Shown: positions 8,831 to 19,400, numbered from the stretch's first letter. The stretch: 64,000 bases of DNA from Bythopirellula sp041737835 (GCA_041737835.1 JBGSQY010000040.1); one strand, 5' to 3'. Numbers and translations are program-made. The notes: a model not told the origin generated them from the letters alone.

Positions 8831-9793
8831 TTACCGTTGCCGTTGAATCCCTTGCACCGTGTCGGAGGGCACGAACGTGCCGTCGCCGTTGTCGTGAGGT
8901 TCCATGAATCCTTGGATCAGCAAGAACTCACCGGGCTGCAATCCGCCGAGAATTTCGGGATTGCTAATCACCGCCACACCGCCGTAGTGATCGGGGGTCC
9001 CTTGCAGCGGAATATAGCGGACGCCCCAGTAGCCGGTTTGTGGATAGTATTGCAACTGCCCCCGGAGCGTGGCGTAGGAACCGTCAAAGCCAAAACGGGC
9101 CGGATCTTCCTGAGGTGTGCCAGGAGCTTGCGCGGGAATTGGTTCAACTGTAGCTGCTGCCGTTGCTTGTTGCGAACTCCCTTGCGGACGGAAACCATCA
9201 CTCGCTGCCGCGGGGGTTGGCGTCGCCGTGTATTGGGCTGGTTGAACCGTGTTGGGGAAGCCTTGAGTTTCAATCGCAGGAGGCGAGTAAACAAACGGCG
9301 TACTCGTACCCATTTGCTGATTCGCCGCGACTTGCAGGATGTCATTCGGATTGCTGTTGGGCACTGATGCGAATCGCATGCTCTGATCGTCGGGATTGAT
9401 TCGCACGACAGAGTTTTCCGTGCCCGTGGGGGCAGGGGTGTAACTTGTGGCTGGTGGTGCGCCATAAGGGTTGGCAGCGGGTTGATTCCAACCGCCGGGC
9501 GGGGTGACGGGCGCGCTTTGCAAAGGCTGTGTTTGTGGCGGAGGCGTCACCGAAGGAATCACGGTGCTTGCCGGGGCAAAAGTCGTTGCTGGTGCTCCCC
9601 CAGGAACGACTGCAGGGGCGCTGGCCATACCGGGATCACCAGGGTAATAAGGTTGAGCCGTCCCCGGCGCGAGAGTGCGCGTGGCTGGTGGTGGAACGCG
9701 ATCAGCAGACGCGAAAGGGTTCGTGAGCGGCGTCGACTGAGAGCGACAGCCGCCTATCACGCAAAGCATTATGATTGCGATGACCCACCGCAT
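8831..9793 (-). CDS. Hypothetical Pro/Thr-rich lipoprotein
   Basis: About 320 residues starting at the ATG at 9793, which has AAGGA (reverse strand) a suitable distance upstream; a GTG at 9811 in the same frame is a less likely start. The lipobox VIGGC places the lipid-modified Cys near residue 16. Residues to about 230 are a disordered Pro/Ala/Thr/Gln-rich region, then a folded C-terminal segment (residues about 235-320) with RFGFDGSYATLRGQL and YGGVAVISNPEILGG, which probably carries the function. It lies 93 bp downstream of, and on the same strand as, the region before secA. Family not recognised; envelope location inferred. Confidence 0.65.
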   Translation of the reverse strand: MRWVIAIIMLCVIGGCRSQSTPLTNPFASADRVPPPATRTLAPGTAQPYYPGDPGMASAPAVVPGGAPATTFAPASTVIPSVTPPPQTQPLQSAPVTPPGGWNQPAANPYGAPPATSYTPAPTGTENSVVRINPDDQSMRFASVPNSNPNDILQVAANQQMGTSTPFVYSPPAIETQGFPNTVQPAQYTATPTPAAASDGFRPQGSSQQATAAATVEPIPAQAPGTPQEDPARFGFDGSYATLRGQLQYYPQTGYWGVRYIPLQGTPDHYGGVAVISNPEILGGLQPGEFLLIQGFMEPHDNGDGTFVPSDTVQGIQRQR

Positions 9794-10043
9794 CGGTAGA
9801 TTCCTTTCCACCGCCTGGAGCGAAAAACAAAGCCACGTCTGGCTACGGTGCGAATGTTAACTAACTTGCCGATTGTGTCCAGACGGATTTGCCAGCTTTG
9901 CGAGACACCTGCTAAGAACTTGCCCAATTTGTTACGATCTTCAGCACAAGCCTCGAAAAAATTGCGGTAACGCAGACCCTTGAGGCAAATAGGCAAAATA
10001 GGCAGAGCACGAATCTGCTTCGCGATGCATTACTGGAGTGTGC

Positions 10044-11423
10044 GTGGCAGATAGCGAAAGTAACACACCAACTGAAAGCCCTCGGCTCTACGGCTATTGG
10101 ACGGCCCATTTTGTCGTCGTGGCCAGCATGATCGGCGCGGGGATTCTCTCCACGTCGGGATATATCTTGCGCGACACAGGCAATCCCGCAGCTATGCTAG
10201 CGCTTTGGATTGTCGGCGGCGCAATGGCCTTGGCCGGAGCGGTGACAGTCGCCGAATTGGCCACGACCTTTCCGCGCGTGGGTGGCGACTATGTATTCGT
10301 CCGCGAAGGTTTTGGTCCCGCAACAGGCTTCGTCGCCGGTTGGGCCACCTTCTTCCTGGGATTCGTTGCCCCCACGGCAGTCATCGCCAGATTGGCGGGG
10401 TCCTATCTCATCGATCCGTATGAAACTTTCCTCAGAGAGCAGGGGCTCAACTTCATAGCAGATTACGGCCCGCAATCCGTTGCTGCCATGATCATCATCT
10501 GTAGCTCGATCGCCCACGTGTTGGGTCATCGCCAGAGCGCAACATTTCAAACGATCTCAACGATCAGCAAGCTGCTTGTGCTCGCGCTCTTGTGTCTCGC
10601 CGGATTGTTTTCCAGCCACGCTCATTGGGAATACTTGCAGCAAAGCAGTTGGCCACCAAGGGATCAATGGTCGCTGCTCGCCACCGATTTGATTTACGTC
10701 TGCTATGCCTATTCGGGCTGGAATGGGGCCGGCTATCTCGCGGGTGAAATCAAGAATCCCACCAAATTGTTACCACGCTCTTTGATCGGAGGCACGGTGA
10801 CGGTGATTGTCATCTATCTGGCATTGAATCTAACATACGCCATCGCCTTAGACCCACAAGCTATGCAGCAGCTGCCCGTGGATAAGGTCGAGAACGTCGC
10901 CGAAATGGCGATGCAGCAATTATTTGGAACCACCGCCGCGACTCTCGGCGCGATGCTGTTGGGATTGGGACTGATCGCTTCGGTCAGTGCTTACATGATG
11001 ATCGGTCCGCGTGTTGCGTTAGCCATGGCCTATGACGGTGCGTTCCTTCCGTTCGCTGGCTATTTGCACCCCACGCGGCAAACGCCTGTCGCGGCGATCT
11101 TTCTACAAGGTTTGCTGGCCTGCGTGCTCGTGTGGTCGGGCAGCTTTTTACAACTTTTGGATTATGTCGCCGTGGGGCTCTCGGCCGTGTCGGGGTTGAT
11201 GATCGCCAGTATCTTTCCCATCCGGTGGCGTGAATTGGATCGACCCTACCGGATGCCGTTCTACCCACTGCCGCCTATCTTGTATCTGGTGCTTGTCACT
11301 TGGACCATCGCCAACACCCTGATGCAGCCCGACCGTCGCGTGCCCGCGCTCTTAAGTTTGGCCACAATGGCCCTCGGTGTTGCATTTGCCAGGCGCATAA
11401 AAAAAGCTCGCCCCCAACAATAA
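10044..11423 (+). CDS. APC-family amino-acid permease
   Basis: About 459 residues with roughly twelve membrane helices. The first helix contains the unwound substrate-binding motif SMIGAGILSTSG typical of the amino acid-polyamine-organocation superfamily, and the sixth-helix region has YSGWNGAGYLAGEIKNP, also family-typical. The GTG at 10044 is chosen because GGAG lies five bases upstream (10035-10038); an in-frame GTG at 10038 overlaps that site. Probably a proton-coupled amino-acid uptake carrier of the inner membrane; substrate cannot be read. The stop codon lies in the loop of the terminator at 11404-11433. Confidence 0.88.
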   Translation: MADSESNTPTESPRLYGYWTAHFVVVASMIGAGILSTSGYILRDTGNPAAMLALWIVGGAMALAGAVTVAELATTFPRVGGDYVFVREGFGPATGFVAGWATFFLGFVAPTAVIARLAGSYLIDPYETFLREQGLNFIADYGPQSVAAMIIICSSIAHVLGHRQSATFQTISTISKLLVLALLCLAGLFSSHAHWEYLQQSSWPPRDQWSLLATDLIYVCYAYSGWNGAGYLAGEIKNPTKLLPRSLIGGTVTVIVIYLALNLTYAIALDPQAMQQLPVDKVENVAEMAMQQLFGTTAATLGAMLLGLGLIASVSAYMMIGPRVALAMAYDGAFLPFAGYLHPTRQTPVAAIFLQGLLACVLVWSGSFLQLLDYVAVGLSAVSGLMIASIFPIRWRELDRPYRMPFYPLPPILYLVLVTWTIANTLMQPDRRVPALLSLATMALGVAFARRIKKARPQQ

Positions 11424-11433
11424 GGGCGAGCTT
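11404..11433 (-). terminator. Rho-independent terminator, best for the minus strand
   Basis: A perfect 10-bp stem AAGCTCGCCC (11404-11413) and GGGCGAGCTT (11424-11433) with a 10-base loop. On the minus strand the stem is followed by seven U, a classical intrinsic terminator for the small secreted protein gene. On the plus strand the tail is weaker (CTCGTTTTA). The stop codon of the permease (11421-11423) sits in the loop, so the same hairpin serves both converging genes. Confidence 0.85.
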
Positions 11434-11450
11434 CTCGTTTTATGCAAATG

Positions 11451-11891
11451 TTATTTCGACGACGCCGTGTGCATCACATCCGTATCTACAAATGGATTCA
11501 TCACCACCAACGGTGCCGGGGCGTTTGAGGCCTTCGTGACTTTGTCTTCTTCAGCCGCCGGCATTTCGACGGACGTTTGCTCGACGTAGGGATTCACGAT
11601 TTCCTGAGCCGAGACCGTTTCCACGACTTCAGGTGTCATCGTTCCGGGCGGATAGGCAAACGGGCTGTAACCGTAGCTACGTGGAACCGGAGCACTGTAA
11701 TACACCGGCGGGAAGGCTGCGTAATAGGGCACCTTCTGAGCCAGCACGGAATACAACCGACCGATGTCCCAGTAACCACCCATACCAAAACCGCCCATGC
11801 CGCCACAGGCACCGCCGCATTGGGCGTTTGCTTCACCGGCTACCAAGCCGCACAACAGGGCCACCGCCAACAAACCGCTTCTCTTGATCAT
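11451..11891 (-). CDS. Small hypothetical secreted protein, Gly/Tyr/Pro-rich
   Basis: A 146-residue protein from the ATG at 11891, which has a GAGG upstream; a GTG at 11921 is the only other in-frame start. Signal peptide with cleavage near ANAQ. The mature N-terminus has CGGACGG and a Gly/Met run, then a Tyr/Pro-rich segment (VPYYAAFPPVYYSAPVPRSYGY), ending in two copies of the short phrase VxNPxV (IVNPYVEQ and VMNPFVDT). Short secreted proteins of this composition are common in planctomycetes and are possibly envelope or cell-surface components; no function is known. Its transcript ends at the terminator at 11404-11433. Confidence 0.6.
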   Translation of the reverse strand: MIKRSGLLAVALLCGLVAGEANAQCGGACGGMGGFGMGGYWDIGRLYSVLAQKVPYYAAFPPVYYSAPVPRSYGYSPFAYPPGTMTPEVVETVSAQEIVNPYVEQTSVEMPAAEEDKVTKASNAPAPLVVMNPFVDTDVMHTASSK

Positions 11892-12021
11892 CGCCGCAAA
11901 CCTCAGAGGTGAATTAATCACGCTAGAAAATAGCCATCACAACCGCTATCTCCAGAATAATTGCTCGCCAAGGTATTGCAAATTCAGGCCATTTTCAGCA
12001 CAAAACGGGCCTGCAAACGAA

Positions 12022-14049
12022 TTACCAAATCTTGATCCGCTCGGCCGGGGCCCGGTAGAGCTCGTCCCCAGGCTTCACGTCAAACGCATCGTAGAACGCG
12101 TCGAAGTTCGAGACCGGGCCATTCGAACGATACATCGACGGCGAATGGGGGTCGGTCAGCAAGCGATTGACCATCTCGGCATCGCGATATTTGCGCTGCC
12201 AACTCTGACCCCAACCCAGAAAGAAGCGCTGATCGCCGGTCCAACCGTCGATCACGGGAGCTTCCTTGCCGTCGAGCGCGATGTTGTAAGCCTTATGGGC
12301 AATAGACATCCCCGACAAGTCGGCGATGTTCTCGCCCAAGGTGAGCTCGCCGTTCACGGTCTTATCGGGCAGTGGTGAATACTTGCTGAATTGATCCACC
12401 AACTTGGCCGTCTGCTTGTGAAAAGCCTCGCGGTCTTCGTCGGTCCACCAATCGTTGAGATTCCCGTCTCCATCGTACTTGCTTCCCTGATCGTCGAAAG
12501 CATGGCTGATTTCGTGGCCAATGATCGCCCCGATGCTGCCGTAGTTGACTGCATCATCCGCCGTGACGTCGAAAAACGGCGGCTGCAAAATCCCCGCGGG
12601 GAAGACGATCTCGTTCTGTCCTGGATTGTAGTAAGCATTGACCGTGTGTGGTGTCATGTACCACTCGGAACGATCCACTGGCTTACCAAGCTTATCGACC
12701 ATCCGCTTGTACTCGACCTTAGCGGAGCGCATCAGATTGCCCAACAGATCGTTGGGATCAACCACCAACGTCGAATAATCGCGCCATTTGTCGGTGTAGC
12801 CAATCTTGGTTGTAATCTTCGAAAGTTTTTCCTCGGCCCGCTGTTTGGTGGCATCGGTCATCCACTCAAGCCCCATGATGCTTTCTTTATAAGCCTGCAT
12901 CAGGTTGCCGACGAGCTCGTCCATCCGCGCCTTGGCTTCGTGCGGAAAGTGTTCTTTCACATAAATTTGGCCCACGGCATCACCCAGTGCGCCAAAGCCC
13001 CGCTTACCTGCCAGCGCTTCGACGGCCCGCTTCCAACGGGGTTGGAGTTCGGGCACGCCCGCGAGCTGCTTGCCATACAGATCGAACTGGGCATCGACGT
13101 ACTCGGCCGGCATGCCGCTGGCGAAGCTGTCGATCAATTGATAGCGCAAATACTGCTTCCAAGTCTCGAGCGGCGTCTCCGTCACAAGCCCATCAAGCTC
13201 TTCAAAGAAGCTGGGGGTCACCACGTTCAACTCTTCGAGATCAACAACCTCTGCCCCATCGAAATATTTATCCCACGGGATGCTCGGCGAGAGCTTCTTC
13301 AGATCGTCCACCGACTGCTTGTTGTAACGCTTGTGCGCATCGCGAAGCTCGGTCCGAGTCCATTGCAACTTGGCCAACTTGGATTCCAAATCCAAAATCG
13401 TTTGGCCGATTTTGTCGTCGTGAGGAAGTTCGCTCAGCTCAAACACTTTGTTGACATATTTGACGAGTGCTTCCCGAGCGGCCTTGTAGTCGGCCGTGTC
13501 TTCCAGATAGTAATCGCGATCGGGAAGCGAGGTCCCCGATTGAATGATTGCCAGCAAATATTGCGACGAATCTTTGTCGTCCTGATCGACGTAAATCCCA
13601 ATTGGCGAATCAACGCCGATCGTTGCCAAATAGCCAAAGTGCTTGATCAGATCGTCGTGGCTCTTGAGTTGATCGATCGCGTCGAGTTGCACCTTGAGGG
13701 CTGAAATTCCCTGATTCTCGATTTCTTCTTCGTCCATATAGCTCAAATAGAAATCGCCGATCTGCTGCTCGATGCTCCCCTCGGGATAATCGCCCTCGTT
13801 CAGGCGGTCGCAAATCTCGCGAATCGCGATTTGTGCCTCGTCCTCCAGCACGCTAAATGAGCCGAAGTTCGATTTGTCCGCCGGAATCGGCGTGTGCTTG
13901 AGCCAATTGCCGTTTACGTGCAAAAACAAATTGTCCTGCACGCGGATGCTTGGATCGACGTATTTCTTATCAATGCCGGAACGCAATTCCGCGGCAATCA
14001 GTTGGCAGGGGAACAGCAGGACGCACATCAAAAGCAGAACAAACCGCAT
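12022..14049 (-). CDS. M13-family zinc metallopeptidase (neprilysin/PepO-like)
   Basis: A 675-residue protein with an N-terminal signal peptide (cleavage near LIAAE). The M13 zinc motif is complete: HEISH at residues 512-516 and third ligand Glu573 in GENIADLSG. Other family marks are VNAYYNPGQNEIVFPAGILQPPFF just before the zinc site, the DDQGSKYDGDGNLNDWW segment just after it, and a C-terminal W. M13 enzymes are extracytoplasmic endopeptidases of small peptides. It stands alone, divergent from queG, with about 120 bp between the two starts. Very secure family call; natural substrate unknown. Confidence 0.95.
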   Translation of the reverse strand: MRFVLLLMCVLLFPCQLIAAELRSGIDKKYVDPSIRVQDNLFLHVNGNWLKHTPIPADKSNFGSFSVLEDEAQIAIREICDRLNEGDYPEGSIEQQIGDFYLSYMDEEEIENQGISALKVQLDAIDQLKSHDDLIKHFGYLATIGVDSPIGIYVDQDDKDSSQYLLAIIQSGTSLPDRDYYLEDTADYKAAREALVKYVNKVFELSELPHDDKIGQTILDLESKLAKLQWTRTELRDAHKRYNKQSVDDLKKLSPSIPWDKYFDGAEVVDLEELNVVTPSFFEELDGLVTETPLETWKQYLRYQLIDSFASGMPAEYVDAQFDLYGKQLAGVPELQPRWKRAVEALAGKRGFGALGDAVGQIYVKEHFPHEAKARMDELVGNLMQAYKESIMGLEWMTDATKQRAEEKLSKITTKIGYTDKWRDYSTLVVDPNDLLGNLMRSAKVEYKRMVDKLGKPVDRSEWYMTPHTVNAYYNPGQNEIVFPAGILQPPFFDVTADDAVNYGSIGAIIGHEISHAFDDQGSKYDGDGNLNDWWTDEDREAFHKQTAKLVDQFSKYSPLPDKTVNGELTLGENIADLSGMSIAHKAYNIALDGKEAPVIDGWTGDQRFFLGWGQSWQRKYRDAEMVNRLLTDPHSPSMYRSNGPVSNFDAFYDAFDVKPGDELYRAPAERIKIW

Positions 14050-14168
14050 CGTTCAATTTCTCCGGGACAGCTAGCCAATTAAGGGAATGAGTAAGTCTAG
14101 ACAATTGAACCCAGACGGGCGAGACCGGTCGGCTCGTGAGTGGCGGCGGAGGCTGCTAGAATTGTGCC

Positions 14169-15209
14169 ATGCCGCAACTCGACGTGACCACTTTATTGAG
14201 ACAACGTGCCCAGGATTTGGGATTCGCGCTCTGCGGCATTTGCCCAAGCCGCTCGCCCGTGGGTGCCTCGCGGCTCGATGAATGGCTCGCCGCCGGGTAC
14301 GCGGGACAGATGCAGTACATCGCCGACCGCCGCGAGGCTTACAACGATCCGCAGCACGTTTTACCGGGCGTACGGAGCATTGTCATGCTGGGAATACTAT
14401 ACGCCACGAGCGACCCAACACCGACGGATTCGACCTCGGGTCGCGTAGCCCGCTACGCCTGGGGCAATGCTGACTACCATGATCTCATTCGTGATCGATT
14501 ACACAGTCTGGCCGATTTTTTACGCGAGCTTGTGCCCGCTGCCAACACACGCGGCGTGGTGGATACGGCTCCCCTTATGGAACGTGAATTCGCTCAGCTG
14601 GCCGGCCTTGGTTGGGTCGGCAAGAACACGCTGCTTCTTTCCAAACATGCCGGCAGTTATTTTTTTCTCGCCGCCTTGCTCACTAACGTCGAACTGGAGT
14701 ACGACACCCCGTTCGTGGCCGATCATTGCGGCACATGCACGGCTTGTCTCGATGCCTGCCCCACGCAAGCGTTTCCGCAACCGTACGTGCTCGATGCTTC
14801 GCGGTGCATCAGTTATCTCACGATAGAAATGCACGATGCAGTGCCACTAGAACTTCGCGAAGGCATGCAAGATTGGGTTTTCGGTTGTGATGTATGTCAG
14901 GAAGTATGTCCGTGGAATCGCGGCGCGCCGAAATCGACGGAACCATCGTTCCAGCCGCAAGCTGATCTCAATCCAATCAATCTTGTGGAACTATTCGATC
15001 TGGATGAAGCCGCCTTCCGCGCGCGTTTTCGTCACACACCGTTATGGCGTGCCCATCGACGCGGGCTCTTGCGCAGCGCCGCCATCGCACTCGGCAACCA
15101 CGGCGATCCGCAAGCGCTGCCCGCACTTAAAAAGGCCATGAGTGATCCCGAGCCAGTGGTTCGCGAAGCCGCCGAGTGGGCAATCGTGCGAATTAATGCT
15201 TGTTCCTAG
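14169..15209 (+). CDS. queG: Epoxyqueuosine reductase
   Basis: A 346-residue QueG, the cobalamin and iron-sulfur dependent enzyme that reduces epoxyqueuosine to queuosine in tRNA wobble position 34. Two [4Fe-4S] motifs are visible: C187-x2-C190-x2-C193-x3-C197P and C240-x2-C243-x3-C247PW. The N-terminal DUF1730-type region contains HVLPGVRSIVMLG and DTAPLMEREFAQLAGLGWVGKN, which hold the cofactor site. The C-terminal HEAT-like repeat (residues about 300-340) matches the longer QueG form. Sixty-one bp downstream on the same strand lies a dihydrouridine synthase, another tRNA modifier. Confidence 0.95.
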   Translation: MPQLDVTTLLRQRAQDLGFALCGICPSRSPVGASRLDEWLAAGYAGQMQYIADRREAYNDPQHVLPGVRSIVMLGILYATSDPTPTDSTSGRVARYAWGNADYHDLIRDRLHSLADFLRELVPAANTRGVVDTAPLMEREFAQLAGLGWVGKNTLLLSKHAGSYFFLAALLTNVELEYDTPFVADHCGTCTACLDACPTQAFPQPYVLDASRCISYLTIEMHDAVPLELREGMQDWVFGCDVCQEVCPWNRGAPKSTEPSFQPQADLNPINLVELFDLDEAAFRARFRHTPLWRAHRRGLLRSAAIALGNHGDPQALPALKKAMSDPEPVVREAAEWAIVRINACS

Positions 15210-15230
15210 CCGGACCTCCACGCGGTCCGG
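15210..15230 (+). other. Hairpin directly after queG
   Basis: CCGGACC (15210-15216) and GGTCCGG (15224-15230) form a perfect 7-bp stem with a 7-base loop, beginning on the base after the queG stop codon. No U tract follows, so it is a poor intrinsic terminator; it may stabilise the upstream message end or attenuate into dus. Confidence 0.5.
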
Positions 15231-15270
15231 GGCTGTTGACGATTCCCACTCCCCATCGACAATAAAGAAC

Positions 15271-16350
15271 ATGCTCCACCCCATCCCGCAAACATTGCCA
15301 ATCGGCCCGATCACGCTCGACTTTCCCGTCGTGCAAGCGGCACTCAGTGGCTACAGCGATACGGCGATGCGGTTGATCGCTCGCCGCTTGGGCGCGCCCT
15401 ATACGTTGTGCGAAGTTTTGCTCGATCAATTCATCTTGCAAGTTCGCAAGCGCTCGCGGACCCACCATATCATGCACGTTGACGACGAAGAGCATCCCGT
15501 CGCCGGGCAACTCATGGGAGCTGATCCCAGCCAGTTCGGTCCGGCGGCCCAGCGTCTCGTCGAACAGGGCTTCGATGTGATCGACATCAACTTTGGCTGC
15601 CCAGTGAAAAAAGTCTTAGGTCGCTGCCGGGGTGGTTTTCATTTGAGCCAACCCGCCGTGGCCATCGAAATCATCGAGCGTGTTCGCGCGGCTGTTCCCG
15701 CTCACGTTCCCGTAACTCTGAAGATGCGCCGCGGCATCGACGACACCGCCGAAAGCCGCGATAACTTTTACACGATCTTCGATAAGGCCTACGAACTCGG
15801 TGTGACCGCGATCACGGTGCATGGCCGCACGGTCCAGCAGCGGTACGAGGGTCCCTCGCGGTGGGAATTCTTGCGCGAATTGAAAGAGTACGCCGGCAAC
15901 CGAGTCATCCTCGGCAGCGGCGATCTCTTCGATGCCCAAGCTTGCATCGACATGCTCCGCTACACGGGAGTCGATGGCGTGACGGTCGCCCGTGGTGCGA
16001 TTGGCAATCCTTGGGTCTTTCAACAAACTCGGGCTCTCGCGGCAGGTTTGCCACTCCCCGCTCCGCCGACGCTGTTCGAGCAACGCGACGTGATCGCCGA
16101 GCATTACCGGCTTGCCGAGGAACTTTATGGCCCTGAGCGTTGTCTGCCAAACATGCGTAAGTTCGGCATCAAATATTCGCGACTCCATCCGCAGGGCGAG
16201 CTCGTCCGCGCTGATTTCTGTAAAGTGAAACAACCAGGAAGTTGGCGCTCGGTATTATCCAAGTGGTACAGCATCGATGGCCCAGGTCTGCATCCTGTCG
16301 TGGAAGAGCCGAATCCGCTCTCGACAAGTTGCGCTCCGTCACTAACTTGA
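15271..16350 (+). CDS. dus: tRNA-dihydrouridine synthase
   Basis: A 359-residue flavoprotein of the Dus family, which reduces uridines in the D-loop of tRNA with NAD(P)H and FMN. The ATG at 15271 gives a family-like N-terminus leading into the FMN-binding strand; the same frame is open upstream but would run into queG. Visible motifs: VQAALSGYSDTAMR, GQLMGADP, DINFGCPVKKV with catalytic Cys110, LKMRRGIDD, AITVHGRT and VTVARGAIGNPWVF (phosphate site). Usual family length is 320-350, so it is full length. Which uridine it targets (DusA, B or C type) was not determined. It probably shares a transcript with queG. Confidence 0.92.
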   Translation: MLHPIPQTLPIGPITLDFPVVQAALSGYSDTAMRLIARRLGAPYTLCEVLLDQFILQVRKRSRTHHIMHVDDEEHPVAGQLMGADPSQFGPAAQRLVEQGFDVIDINFGCPVKKVLGRCRGGFHLSQPAVAIEIIERVRAAVPAHVPVTLKMRRGIDDTAESRDNFYTIFDKAYELGVTAITVHGRTVQQRYEGPSRWEFLRELKEYAGNRVILGSGDLFDAQACIDMLRYTGVDGVTVARGAIGNPWVFQQTRALAAGLPLPAPPTLFEQRDVIAEHYRLAEELYGPERCLPNMRKFGIKYSRLHPQGELVRADFCKVKQPGSWRSVLSKWYSIDGPGLHPVVEEPNPLSTSCAPSLT

Positions 16351-16357
16351 AGAGTGA

Positions 16358-16445
16358 TTTAAACGCTAAGATCGCTGAGTGGCAGAGGACCGCAAAGTCA
16401 AACATCTCTGCGAACCTTGGTGTCTTGGCGACCTCTGCGTTTAAG
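16358..16445. repeat. Long imperfect inverted repeat between convergent genes
   Basis: TTTAAACGC at 16358-16366 is mirrored by GCGTTTAA at 16437-16444, and similarity of the arms continues inwards in patches (for example GATCGC against GCGACC and CCGCA against TGCGAA). It fills almost the whole space between the stop of dus and the stop codon of the converging gene (16447-16449). The right arm contains a phrase reading CTTGGCGACCTCTGCG, a type of repeated phrase seen in many environmental bacterial genomes. Bidirectional terminator or mobile repeat remnant. Confidence 0.5.
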
Positions 16446-16446
16446 T

Positions 16447-19400
16447 TTACCGCCAAATCTTTGGCACCCAGCCACGCAACCGGCCACCGGGCTTTGTCTT
16501 TGATTCGTCGGTTTCCTGTGCTTCCGGCTGTTTGGCAATTGCCGACGGCACGCGTTCTAGAGGCGGCACATATTCGACAAGGTAACGCGACCAATATTCG
16601 TTCAATAGTCGCAGGCAATCGACCACCTGATCATCTTCCAGGGCCGTCTTCGCTGCGAACACCCGTTTGACGAGCTCGCTGCGGCGGGAATCGTCAAAAC
16701 GCAAATCGCACAATGCCACATCATCGATCAGTACGTTCGCCTGTCCCACGATGTGGAACTGCACACGGATTTGATTCGCATCCCCCACCGGTAGATCGCT
16801 CACCAGCATTTCCAGTGGTTTCCATTGGTTCTCCAGCGCGGGGGCATCAAAGGTCTGCACGCGGCGATAGGTTTGGCCGTTGTCTTCCGTCTCGATGGCT
16901 ATCGCCAGCCGAGCATCTCCGGAAATTTCCTCGGCACGCACTTGAGCGTTTACGACTAACATGCCGGTTTCGGGCAGCGGGAATAAATGACTTTGCACCG
17001 CCACGCCCACGGCGTCCTCGCTCTTGAGTCGTACGGAACGAGCACCACTCCGCATCGCGGTTGTTTCCAATTCGACGGAACCTTTTTCACCCTTGCGCGG
17101 TTGCCAGCCGAAAATGCGGCTCGCCGTGTCGTCCAATTCAAAACCAGGATTCTGCAACTGCGGATAATCGCGAGCGATGTTGAGATTGCCCGTGCGGTTT
17201 TCAATGTCTTGAATCCGTCGCTGCAAATATTCTCGTGCTACGGCATCGGAGCTAACTTTGGCTTCGCCGGCACGGACACTAGCGTTATCAAACCGCCAAA
17301 CGTGCAAACCGTAAGGCGCCAACGCCAAGGGCCAGTTTGATCGACCGGTCGTAAGCTTCCCTGAGAACTTAGCAGTCTCCGTTGATGCTTCATCGCGGCG
17401 GCCTAGCTCTTGCCAAGCTGTTTCCGCAGGTGCATCCAATTCGAGCGTCCCCAACACGGGCCAGGGGGATTCGTTCACGCACAACAAGAATGTTTCGTTC
17501 TCCGCACGACGAAGCTGCATCACAAGCGGCTGCTTGCGCATCGTGCGCGATTCCGTTCCTTGCGACGGAAGTTCAGCGAGCGACTGCAGATAGTCGCGGT
17601 GCTCGGAATCGATCACCATCGGCAAGTACTCACCCCCTTCGACAATCGTGCCTAGCTCGCCGTTGACCAGCGAACGCAGGATCGGCTTTTGATTCAGCGA
17701 GCTTGTCGGCATGGATTGCTCGGCCAAGATCAAAAACGTGCGATCCTTGGTATAAGGACTGCGATCGTCAAACGATGCCAGTCGAGTCTGCCGCGACGGA
17801 TGAAACACCATCTCATGCGATAAACTGTTTCCGCCGGCAGTCACATCGTGCAGCACGAGGTCGGCGACTTGCTCTTGAACGTGATTTCGCGAGCTGAGTC
17901 GACTTGTATTAGTAATCTCGAGCCCTTCAATCGCTGCCAGCTTAGCCAGATCGATGCCCCGTTCGGCAAGGGCTTCTGAGTTGCGGCTAGGATTCGTCAC
18001 ATACCGCCGCGCCACTTGGGCAAGCGCCTGATCGGCAAACAGATTTTCGGTTGTTAGCACGAGTTTCATGTCAGGCCGTTGAGCACGGAGTTGCTTCGCA
18101 AGTTTGGCATAAAACTGCGTGACTTGCTCAACTCTCCATTCAATCCACGCTTGTCGGTGTCCTCCTGCAAGTGCGGCAGCAACCGTTTCCTGCGGAAGCT
18201 CAATGCCGGTGTCGGCACTGAACGCAGCTAAGACTTTGTCGTTCATCGCCACATCCAGCGGGCCAAGCATGCCGTAACCTCGGCTATCTAGCTGCAACGC
18301 AATCCCGGTAAAGGATGCGTGCCGGCTGTAGCGGCGGGCGACCTCCATCACCACGGCTTCCAATTCATGCTGCACGCGCACATCGAGCAGATTGTAGTTG
18401 GCTTTGCCACCAGCATCGTTCGTGACAGTCAGCCGCGGCAAGGGTGCGGTCAATTGAATCGCGGGGAGCACTCGTACTTCTTCGCGATCGCAAACTCGCA
18501 GCAGCATTTCCAACACGTCTTTGCGTACGGGGTCTTGCCCACACGCCGCCAACAAGCCCGTATCGAAACGCGGAGAGGGCTGCAGCATGCTACTAGGATA
18601 GATGGCACTGCCGTCGGCGGCCACCGAGAGCATCAAGCTGTTGTAGCCCGACAATTTCAAATGCTGTGTGAGACGCCGGGCCCCATCAAGAAAGGTCGAC
18701 CAACTTTGCACGCTAATGCCACTCGCCGGATCGATGACTTCCGCTGCACCCATGTTTTGTGCGAACTGCGGTTTGGCGATATACCCCGCCACCATGCGGC
18801 CATCGGAGGTTGAAGGCGTTTTAGTAACCGAGGCACTAGCCGCATCATCGTGCCGCGATAAGGTAATCTTTCCAAACACGCCCCGCTGCGTCGCGTGCCG
18901 ATTTACAATCAACAGTTGGGGGCTACCCGTCCGTGGCCAAAAGATGACGCGGTGAGTGGCTGTCTGCGAGGAATCGGTCGAAATCACGTCATCGACATGC
19001 AGTCCCGAATCAAGCACTGGCGCGGTCACACGCCCGGCGGCATCGGGTTCAATCAAACTTACGCCCAAATGTTGCTTTTCGCTGATCGGATAGGTGATCT
19101 CGACCAAATGGGGCACACCCACTTCGAGCACGGGCAGTGTAAAAGCCTGCCACGAAGGTTCCTGGGGATTAGTTGACGGCGGGAGTTCTACCAAACCATG
19201 AGTGTCCCCCTCTCGTGGCAGCAAACGCACATTGCCAATCGCCCCAGGAGGTTTGCCAGTCAGGCGTGACACTTGAGCCCATGTGGGAAAGCGTTGCCAC
19301 CAACTCGGATTGGCCGGATCAATCGACAACACAGTGAGCCAGTGATCGCCGAGCGTCGGAACTTTTTGATTGGGGTCGATCACCACGAAATCGATCTCAC

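Noticed and set aside
12391..13704. A 437-codon open frame opposite the M13 peptidase gene
   Set aside because: Antisense shadow of a gene with complete zinc motifs; no independent support.
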